DNA of 27,060 nucleotides from a virus, in IMG/VR virus record IMGVR_UViG_3300008116_000224, positions 1-27,060 of that record; one strand, 5' to 3'. Position numbers and translations under genes: made by a program. The notes below the pieces were generated by a model. It was not told the origin of the DNA. It was given only the letters and a program-made list of their open reading frames with translations, and did no database searches. Shown in pieces: positions 15,201-21,127 of this stretch; within the stretch, counting starts at the first letter, position 1; the number at the start of each line of letters is the position of its first letter.

Positions 15201-15508
15201 ATCGGGCCAATTACGGTCTCGGCGTAGCGTTTCATTTTTTCGTTGTAAGCACGCTGTCTTTTTAGGTAGTCATTTATTTTGGCGGCTTGAGGTACACCTA
15301 GTTGCTCTAATCTTTCAACGATGTGCCACGTAAACTTAAGGGCTTGTAGGCTTTCATTCTTTATTTTGTTATATGTGTCTGAAGACATATCCAGAACAGT
15401 CTGGATTGGGCCAGCAAGAAACTCTCCCACCGCTTGACGCGGACGGGATACGCTAGGAGTTGAGCCACTTAGCCCACAGTAGGATTTAGGTATCTTAGCC
15501 ACAAACAT
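12293..15508 (-). CDS. large internal virion / ejection protein, PLxRFG-like
   Basis: The product is 1071 aa and the last gene of the leftward operon; its ATG 15508 overlaps the upstream gene by 14 nt. Residues 1-480 are long charged helices (for example residues 85-120 and 460-485). Residues 487-530 (APSLGDQLANSINQAGFLWY, then a hydrophobic stretch to PWLSA) look membrane-active. The segment 706-735, RIFMNPALRVILMFKKFPAH, resembles the PLxRFG-type segment of phage large polyvalent proteins, and 761-783 is another hydrophobic helix. Such proteins sit inside podovirus capsids and are ejected with DNA. No lysozyme or protease motif was seen. Function is inferred from size, character and position. 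Confidence 0.65.
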   Translation of the reverse strand: MFVAKIPKSYCGLSGSTPSVSRPRQAVGEFLAGPIQTVLDMSSDTYNKIKNESLQALKFTWHIVERLEQLGVPQAAKINDYLKRQRAYNEKMKRYAETVIGPMVRMNAVSKEAAAKLDEIGAIATIAEINPFNSKSRYAADNTDLSEDLRKLNLDKVEIDDVKMSKTEAWDLLNAELKKADDIFKRDWKAQNGAKPVPSEILPSSNLKSLFDSYQYFRRQLLRGIIQSLKDRAGEGNLRDSQVSPELFETIEKTKAEFAKANNDAYLKLMRSGRYVVNTYEVTGTDEDTGEPLLTVGESRFFESRAEARRFAQEQERLLGRDFVKAFKKSNIEQLLYTPGGRAPVNAFFDKIKPALAAIKPVSTPGSATYSQEMEMIDSLREKVHQASLLLFPETSIRRDLVAKRKGTEGFMRDMLKVYSAMADRYSNQISQLEYSGAISRDLTNLSNIVEEKGEENKQRFRSRDEQDEAIELASELTRRVMKVQQAPSLGDQLANSINQAGFLWYLGLNPASALVNLLQVPGVALPWLSARFEGQVSNLTELTRAYKTLTKFGKSYLTEGTASERLDQLKVLDQGQLNTLFGPEAVKNGTALTVDEVRMMVELDQLGALRSGMQIYDIGSIANIGGAYPGSFSHGMYLFQRWAGFAFQKAELVNRESTALTAYRLARSKPMIGKDKPMSHEEAIKFAEQAVEKSQGAYAADQAGRIFMNPALRVILMFKKFPAHMATIYIRMFQEMFGNLDPNLTPEQQKNIRRIARRQFTGMMGMTALMSGVVGMPFYYIIRDVMNKLFGDEDDPYSFDVNLHEFLIDNFGNTVGNMMFRGSLGVSGADIGSRVSYESSFLLGGTEKLPFIGRVLGLRDIKQGKTSQETLYNALGEAAGAGFGIAVGVARGGEKMAQGDVFGGIETAAPAFIRSPMKAYRFATEGVLTSRGDPIIEDITTREIMFQALGLTPQRLSTQYKINNRIKDMEQEILQRRMSLMDQYAKAVRERDREEASEIMEEIREFNKRNPYKGVAITPNTIKRSLDKRESISEETQKGIFVAKGLRSKFAPYQRIEDLLIEQDLLGDLD

Positions 15509-17993
15509 CCTTTGTAACTTTAGCCGCTACTTTATTACCAGTACCAGCGTTTCCTGTTGCATCTTTAGCCGCCTTTATCTCAGCGGGATTGCTGGGCGTA
15601 GCCCGATCTCGTAGTTCATCAAGCATACTAAATATATTAGTAGCCCTCTGAGTTGCATTATCTTGTTCAGTTTGCGATAACTTAGGATTGACCGAGTCCC
15701 TAGTAGCCTGAGCATAAGTCTGGGCTAACTGTGAAAGTTCTTTTGCTATGGTTGTATCTTTGGACTCTTCGGCCAGATTAACAAACTCATTCAGATCTTC
15801 AGCCAACCCACTTTCTGGGTCTACCCCAGCCAGCATCTCCCGCATCTGCGTTACGTATTTTTCATATGGCTGACCTGTAGGCTTTTTGCGAGTGCGAGGC
15901 GCTTTAGGCGGAGGGGCTGATGTGGGTGCGGGTGCGGCAGTAACTTCTGGCGCAACTTCAGGGGCAACTTCAGGGGCAACTTCAGGGGCAACTTCAAGGG
16001 CAACTTCAGGGGCGACTTCAGGGGCGACTTCAGGGGCGACTTCTGTCGTAGTCTCTTGGTCTTGTAAGTAAGTTGTTTCTGCTTGAGCCAAGGCTTCGGC
16101 TAGAGGCATCGTAACTTCCAGATCTTCTGCCATCTGTGTAATTTCTTTTACAGCATCTGGATTCTGTGGATAGCGCCCAGCGAGGTCTTTGTAGAGTTGA
16201 TCCCTAACCTCTTTAGCCTGACGAGCGGCAATATCTTCCGGTGTTTCTGTAGGCGCAGTTGGAGCAGTGGGTTTAGCAGGGATACCAAGTTTGGTATTAA
16301 TGTACTCCTGTGCCTCTGCCTCGGTCTTAAACTCTTTCTTGGTGTCGTACTTGTTAGTCTTTTTGTTAAATACGGTAAACACCCCGGCCTTAACCGGATC
16401 AGGCTGGATCTCTAAGTCCGCAGCCACAAGCACTTCTGGGCCTACCTTACCTTTTTTCTCTTGCTCTAGTTTCCCATCAATATATTTTTGAGCGTTCTCA
16501 GCACTAGCAAAGTTTTGGTTAGCAACATTCTTACCAGTGACAGGGTTAAATACTATGAACTTTTTCGGGTCTGTTGGAGATTGCTGCACCACAAAATTAC
16601 TTGGTGAGTTAACAGCCTGTCTTGGATTAAAAAATGCTTCATAAGTTTTTACAGCAGCAGTTAGCGTTTCATAGTCTTTGATCTTTTGGGCTAACTCGTC
16701 TGCCTCCATCCGTTTGGAGTCACGCTTAATTTCTTCGCCTAACTTAAACCGGTCATTACGAAACATACTAAGTAGTGCCGTACCAATAGTTTCATTACCA
16801 GTGTCGGCCTCAAGAACGTCTTTCATTGGGATATTGACACGTTGCTTGCCACCAATATTGATGGCTTTGGCTTCTGGGTTAATCCCTAGACGCTCTAACA
16901 AGTCAGGGGTGTATGGCAAAAAGTTGCCTTGATCATCCGTCAAATCAAATGCAGGAGCATCAACCTGTATTTGTTTACTGTAGTTATCCCACTCTTGACC
17001 TAGATTTATCTGTTTACCCTGCACCGCATCAGCGACTTGCTGAACGTAGTCTTTGCTATAAACACCTTTACGGATGTTCCCAGCATAAGTAGAGACGCCA
17101 CCTATCGGGCCACCAAGTATTCCACCGCCTACCGCAGACTCAAAATATTCTTCTAAGGCATCGTCACTAGCCAAGTCCAAACCAGCACCATAACGCTCCA
17201 GCGCTTGTTGCGCGACCTCTTGGGCGGCTTCAAATGCGGCACCTGTGGCAACACCGGCGGCAATACTCTTTTTACCAAGTAGTTTCTCAGCGGCTTTTAC
17301 TGGGTCTTTAGCGGCGGTTTCAGCAACTTCTTTAGCAATCTTCTCTGCGTTTTCTCGACCAGCCAAACCAATCATTTCACCTAACGGACGGAAAAGACGG
17401 AATCCAGCCACATCTAATCCAGCCTGCGCTGCGGAAGTCATGGCTATTTTAGTGGCCTCGGGGGGTTCTGCCGTTTTGCCTTCTTTGACTCTTCCTTCTT
17501 GTACGGCGGCTTGCCGGGTAGTGGTGTCGGTTAAGTATTGAGCACCAGCGGCAGTTAAAAAAGCACCGGTGGCAGCAAATGGTTTGAGGGGTAAAGGAGC
17601 AACCCTAGAGGCGGCAACGGAAGCAGCGACAGGAGCGGCAAGAAAGCCAGCCGCAGTACCGGCCTGTTCTTTAACAAACCTACCAAGACCACCAAGACCT
17701 TCAATTTCTTTTAGCCGTTGAAAATCGTATTCAGATTCACCAGCCTCTGCCGCAGCCTTACGGCGTTCAGCAGTGGGACTAAATAGATATCTGACGGACT
17801 CGGGTAAACCCCCAAGGGTTGAAATGCCCTCGCCAAACCCACCTGTAAACCCAGCCTCTTCTTTTGGGGGTGGTGGCAATTCTTCGACAGGAAACAACTT
17901 GTCTGCCAAGGCGGCATACATATCAAAATCAGATGTTCCTTTGGGGAACACCAGCGGTTCTTTCAGCGCTGGGTGTCTAAGTACCCGAGCCAT
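15495..17993 (-). CDS. large virion/ejection protein with VAPE tandem repeats
   Basis: The product is 832 aa. The N-terminus (MARVLRHPALKEPLVFPKGT) precedes a Pro/Glu linker. Ala/Gly-rich hydrophobic helices around residues 112-155 and 240-310 (for example GTAAGFLAAPVAASVAASRV) suggest membrane insertion. Two related blocks follow near residues 465-500 and 535-570 (KFIVFNPVTGKN and VFTVFNKKTNKY, each followed by a Phe-x-x-Ala/Glu-Glu-Ala-Gln helix), an internal domain duplication. Eight VAPE-type repeats occupy residues about 652-683, then a Pro-rich basic linker. It starts 2 nt after the 469-aa gene. A role with its neighbours in genome ejection is likely; no enzyme motif was recognised. Confidence 0.65.
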   Translation of the reverse strand: MARVLRHPALKEPLVFPKGTSDFDMYAALADKLFPVEELPPPPKEEAGFTGGFGEGISTLGGLPESVRYLFSPTAERRKAAAEAGESEYDFQRLKEIEGLGGLGRFVKEQAGTAAGFLAAPVAASVAASRVAPLPLKPFAATGAFLTAAGAQYLTDTTTRQAAVQEGRVKEGKTAEPPEATKIAMTSAAQAGLDVAGFRLFRPLGEMIGLAGRENAEKIAKEVAETAAKDPVKAAEKLLGKKSIAAGVATGAAFEAAQEVAQQALERYGAGLDLASDDALEEYFESAVGGGILGGPIGGVSTYAGNIRKGVYSKDYVQQVADAVQGKQINLGQEWDNYSKQIQVDAPAFDLTDDQGNFLPYTPDLLERLGINPEAKAINIGGKQRVNIPMKDVLEADTGNETIGTALLSMFRNDRFKLGEEIKRDSKRMEADELAQKIKDYETLTAAVKTYEAFFNPRQAVNSPSNFVVQQSPTDPKKFIVFNPVTGKNVANQNFASAENAQKYIDGKLEQEKKGKVGPEVLVAADLEIQPDPVKAGVFTVFNKKTNKYDTKKEFKTEAEAQEYINTKLGIPAKPTAPTAPTETPEDIAARQAKEVRDQLYKDLAGRYPQNPDAVKEITQMAEDLEVTMPLAEALAQAETTYLQDQETTTEVAPEVAPEVAPEVALEVAPEVAPEVAPEVAPEVTAAPAPTSAPPPKAPRTRKKPTGQPYEKYVTQMREMLAGVDPESGLAEDLNEFVNLAEESKDTTIAKELSQLAQTYAQATRDSVNPKLSQTEQDNATQRATNIFSMLDELRDRATPSNPAEIKAAKDATGNAGTGNKVAAKVTKDVCG
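15945..16040 (-). repeat. 12-bp tandem repeat, eight copies, encoding VAPE
   Basis: On the + strand the unit is TTCAGGGGCRAC. Three copies at 16005-16040 have GAC, one at 15993-16004 is TTCAAGGGCAAC (giving VALE), three at 15957-15992 have AAC, and the last at 15945-15956 is the diverged TTCTGGCGCAAC. The frame is preserved. The array encodes a Pro/Glu-rich, probably extended linker in the 832-aa virion protein. Confidence 0.95.
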
Positions 17994-17995
17994 TT

Positions 17996-19405
17996 TTAGT
18001 CTGGGGTATCTTCTAAGGTTGCGCCCGTGCCACGAGCGTATGCCATGCCTACGCCACCTTTAAGAATATTAATAAGTCTTTGCGTTTCGGCAATCGCTTG
18101 CTTATCTTTCTTGGGATCAAGCATCCTTAACTGAGTTTGTAGTTCATTTATGGCTTGTGTTGCCCTAGTCACATCTCCAAGTTTAAACCCAGCACCACCT
18201 GAAGCCTTGGCTTTTGCGGCAAGACCTAATGCGTCGTAGTAAGACTGCTTCATGCCAAGTTCTTGCAACTTAATGTCAGCACTAAATATGTCTTTCTTAG
18301 CCTGATTTGCCATTGTGGTAGCGTCTTTAACATTGCCACGCAGGTATTGTTCTTCTGCCAAAGCCATGCGCTCTTCACCTTGAGCCAACTTGTCCATAGC
18401 CCCAGTCTTTTCACGGCGCAGTTCAGCCATAGACTCACCGCCAGCACCCACCGCAGCCGCTAAGGCTTCTAATCCACTCTTGCGCTTTCCACCCACAGCC
18501 TTAGCCGCTCTTAAGAAAGGCTCAGACTCACCGGCTTTTGCGTACATGGCTTCAACATCACCACGGCGTTTTGCCTGTAATTCTTTTGTTTTAGCCCCAA
18601 ATTCACCAAGACCTTGTTCTCTTTCTAACTCTTTAATCTGTCTCAAAATCGCTCTTGGGTCATCTTCTAAACCTAAACCACGGCGTCGGGCAGCGGCAAC
18701 TATGTCCTTTCCGGCGATTCCTTGACCAGCGCTTGCAACATCACTACCACCTCGACCTTCTTGAATATCTTGAACTTCATATTGACGCTGTAGTTCTTCT
18801 GGGGTAAATGCCCCTTCCTCATCTTCACCCATCATGCCAAGACCAAATGGGACACCAGAGGCAACACCCGTAAGCGCTGTGGTTTTCTTAGGGTTCCTTC
18901 TTATTACTTCACGAAGTCCAGTAAGGCCACGCATAGCCAGAGGGCCAACGGCGCGAGCACCCTGAATTGCAGGGCCAAGAAAAACACCAGCGGCAAATCC
19001 CGGTACCTCACCACCACGGTCAAAAGCAACCATCCCACCACCAGCCATCTCAGCGGTCTCACCGTAAGGCTCACCAAACTCAAGCCCACCCTGCTCGGCT
19101 TGGGCTACAAGATTGTTTAATCCCATACTCTCGTCTGCGGCTAACTTATCAGCAAACTGTTGTTGTGCAAGTGCAGCAAGTTCACGATCTGCAACCGTAC
19201 CGCTACCACCCGCTTCCTGTGCTTGTTTTGCCGCCTGTGCCATTAACCGCTCTCGATTGCGCTTAGATACTTCAGCAAGAGCCAAAGAACCATATTCTCT
19301 GGTTGCGGTTAGTGAAGCCAACTGTTGCTCATCCATAAATGGAATACGGCGAGACATCGCCAAAAAGTCAACACTCGGATTTACTGCTTGACTAGCCTGT
19401 GCCAT
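17996..19405 (-). CDS. internal virion / tail-associated protein, 469 aa
   Basis: The N-terminal 100 residues are helical and Gln/Ala-rich (ERLMAQAAKQAQEAGGSGT). Residues 119-138, EMAGGGMVAFDRGGEVPGFA, carry a Gly-Gly motif also seen in the 693-aa virion protein. A short hydrophobic segment (residues 139-160) is followed by KKTTALTGVASGVPFGLGMM, possibly membrane-interacting. From about residue 200 to the end the protein is long charged coiled coil. It lies 10 nt after the Gln-rich gene and 2 nt before the 832-aa gene. Position and composition suggest an ejected core protein, as with T7 gp14-gp16, but sequence similarity to those is not evident. Confidence 0.6.
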   Translation of the reverse strand: MAQASQAVNPSVDFLAMSRRIPFMDEQQLASLTATREYGSLALAEVSKRNRERLMAQAAKQAQEAGGSGTVADRELAALAQQQFADKLAADESMGLNNLVAQAEQGGLEFGEPYGETAEMAGGGMVAFDRGGEVPGFAAGVFLGPAIQGARAVGPLAMRGLTGLREVIRRNPKKTTALTGVASGVPFGLGMMGEDEEGAFTPEELQRQYEVQDIQEGRGGSDVASAGQGIAGKDIVAAARRRGLGLEDDPRAILRQIKELEREQGLGEFGAKTKELQAKRRGDVEAMYAKAGESEPFLRAAKAVGGKRKSGLEALAAAVGAGGESMAELRREKTGAMDKLAQGEERMALAEEQYLRGNVKDATTMANQAKKDIFSADIKLQELGMKQSYYDALGLAAKAKASGGAGFKLGDVTRATQAINELQTQLRMLDPKKDKQAIAETQRLINILKGGVGMAYARGTGATLEDTPD

Positions 19406-19415
19406 GTCTTACCCC

Positions 19416-20228
19416 TTAACCAAGTCCTTTGTACAAACCAAGCCCACCTAGACCTAACTGCATTAAGTTCTGAGTTGTCGAGGGAGGAGCCTCATAAACT
19501 GCACGCCCGCCAGTCCCAGCAAGATTGCCAGAGCCACGTAAGATGTCAGACATAAAGCCAAGTTGGGCATACGGATAACGCTGTTGCTGTAAGAAGTCTT
19601 GATATGCCAAGTCAAGTTTGGCTTGGCTTTCTGCACGACCTAAGCCACCAAAGGCTTCCTGTGCTTTAGCCAAATCAAGACCCGCTTGTTGCTGACCAAT
19701 ACCTAATTGACCCAATGTAGCACCGGCTTGAGTTGCGGCTTGAGCACCTTGGAGACCAAGATTTCCACCAAATTGACGTGATTGCTCTGCCATACGTTGT
19801 GCTTCAAGAAGCGCTTGCTGATTAGCACGTTGTGACTCAAGATTTTGACCTGCGCCAAATTGTTGCACACCAAGAAGAGCCTGTAAGTTAGCCAGTCCAG
19901 TCTGAGTGCCTAATTGTTGAGTCTGCATACCAGCCTGTAGACCACGGCCTTGTTCTTGTTCAAACGCCCTTTGGGCGGCATCGTATGCGGATTGACTGCC
20001 GGTGGCCTGAATCCTAGCCATTTGATCTTGTAGGTTACGCTCACGTTCAGTACCAGCAAGAAGTTGACGTGCGCCTCCATAAGTACCTTGACGAGCGGCG
20101 GCTAAGTTTTGAGCCAATTGCCCTTTTTGGGCATCACGGATGGCTTCTTGTTTTTGAACGTCTACTACTTGTTGCATATACGGAGACATAAACCGGGCGG
20201 CAGTGCCTTGCCCAGTAAACGATTCCAT
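19416..20228 (-). CDS. Gln/Ala-rich virion protein, part downstream of an in-frame amber codon
   Basis: The 270 aa from ATG 20228 are rich in Gln, Ala, Gly and Leu and long-helical. SPYMQQVVDVQKQEAIRDAQ (residues 15-34) begins a heptad-like rod, and the end is Gly/Leu-rich (LMQLGLGGLGLYKGLG). The same frame is open upstream for another 49 codons, back to TAG 20379-20381, and then continues as the 20379-20705 gene. AGGG 6 nt before ATG 20228 could allow separate initiation. The intact form would be about 429 aa. Genes of this look sit among tail or ejection proteins in environmental podoviruses. Confidence 0.6.
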   Translation of the reverse strand: MESFTGQGTAARFMSPYMQQVVDVQKQEAIRDAQKGQLAQNLAAARQGTYGGARQLLAGTERERNLQDQMARIQATGSQSAYDAAQRAFEQEQGRGLQAGMQTQQLGTQTGLANLQALLGVQQFGAGQNLESQRANQQALLEAQRMAEQSRQFGGNLGLQGAQAATQAGATLGQLGIGQQQAGLDLAKAQEAFGGLGRAESQAKLDLAYQDFLQQQRYPYAQLGFMSDILRGSGNLAGTGGRAVYEAPPSTTQNLMQLGLGGLGLYKGLG

Positions 20229-20378
20229 ACCTGTCCCTACACCACTGGGCCCTTGTGCTTGAAACTGTTGTAATCCCTGTGCTTGAGTAAGTGGAGCAGC
20301 AAAAACACCGGGGGCATACTGTCCCGCTTGAAGTGCCTGTGCGCCACCAGCGGCGGCTAACCCCGTACCAGTGGCAAA

Positions 20379-20705
20379 CTAACCGGGTAATTGCATGCCA
20401 GCCACGTCTTGTCTTGCGGCTAATTGCTCTTGTGTAGACCCTGCAAGTCGTTCACCACCATAAGCCTGATAGGGCGAATCCGTTAATGCTTCGGCTTTAC
20501 CTAACGCACGCTCTGCATATGGCTTGGCGTATTCAGGAATCGTGGTTTGAGAAACTGAAGAAGGGGCAGGTGCTCCACCTCCACCACCACCACCATCATA
20601 TAGGCAAATCTTGCCTATTGCGTTTGGTTTAAACGCATCAGGATGCCCCGGTATCCAACCAGATTCTAGTAACGCATAATTATTTCGGCTCATCTTTTGC
20701 CTCAT
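20379..20705 (-). CDS. N-terminal part of the Gln/Ala-rich virion protein, ended by an amber codon
   Basis: The 108 aa end at TAG 20379-20381. ATG 20705 overlaps the upstream stop as ATGA; ATG 20693 is better served by GAGG at 20701-20704 and may be the true start. After a short N-terminus comes a run of seven Gly encoded by 20574-20594, then IPEYAKPYAERALGKAEALT and YQAYGGERLAGSTQEQLAA. The frame stays open past the TAG for 49 codons of the same Ala/Gln/Gly composition and joins the 270-aa product. It is therefore best seen as one split gene. TAG differs from CAG (Gln) by one transition, and Gln would suit the surroundings. Confidence 0.6.
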   Translation of the reverse strand: MRQKMSRNNYALLESGWIPGHPDAFKPNAIGKICLYDGGGGGGGAPAPSSVSQTTIPEYAKPYAERALGKAEALTDSPYQAYGGERLAGSTQEQLAARQDVAGMQLPG

Positions 20706-21127
20706 CCAAAGAACTTTTGATACATCACACTTCTTGTCTCGTAGCCTCGTTTTACAACGTGCTTGTGCCAGCCCGGCCTACCTATTAACTCGATACCAGC
20801 ACAACCACAATCTTTTGCATACCGCTCTAAGGTGTCATATACCTTATCTTCTACAAACTTCATGTGATTCTTCTCACCCGAGCAATACTGAATTACTAAC
20901 ATCTTGCACTGCGGATACTGCTTAATCTCTGTAATTATTTGACCGTAGATTTCTTTGTCATCTAATACTACCCATAACTGCATCTGACCGGTAAATAAAA
21001 ACTTTAAGATGTCATCTGTTGTCGATCTACCTCTTGTCCAACTCTCAGAAACTTCTAAATACTTAATGACTTTTGGGATGGCTGTCGATAACACCCCATA
21101 AGGCACCAAAGAAAAATCTAAGTTCAT
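20702..21127 (-). CDS. GNAT-fold-like phage protein
   Basis: The product is 141 aa. The arrangement fits a small N-acetyltransferase fold: an N-terminal helix pair, the strand MQLWVVLDDKEIYGQIITEI, a central strand CKMLVIQYCSG, a helix VEDKVYDTLERYAKDCGC, the strand AGIELIGRPGWHKHVVKRGY and a C-terminal strand. The GRPGW...RGY segment resembles the end of GNAT domains. The CoA-loop motif (Q/RxxGxG/A) is not clear, so it may be a structural relative without activity. Small GNAT-like proteins occur in podovirus structural blocks. It overlaps both neighbours by 4 nt. Confidence 0.5.
   Translation of the reverse strand: MNLDFSLVPYGVLSTAIPKVIKYLEVSESWTRGRSTTDDILKFLFTGQMQLWVVLDDKEIYGQIITEIKQYPQCKMLVIQYCSGEKNHMKFVEDKVYDTLERYAKDCGCAGIELIGRPGWHKHVVKRGYETRSVMYQKFFG

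Noticed and set aside
15945-16040. CRISPR-like array
   Set aside because: The units are 12 bp, directly tandem without spacers, and code in frame for VAPE.
15886-16071. + strand open frame encoding GATS repeats
   Set aside because: It is only the antisense reading of the VAPE-coding 12-bp array inside the 832-aa gene.
20379-20381. General reassignment of TAG to glutamine
   Set aside because: TAG terminates several other genes in the window, so a global code change is not supported; only a local explanation remains.
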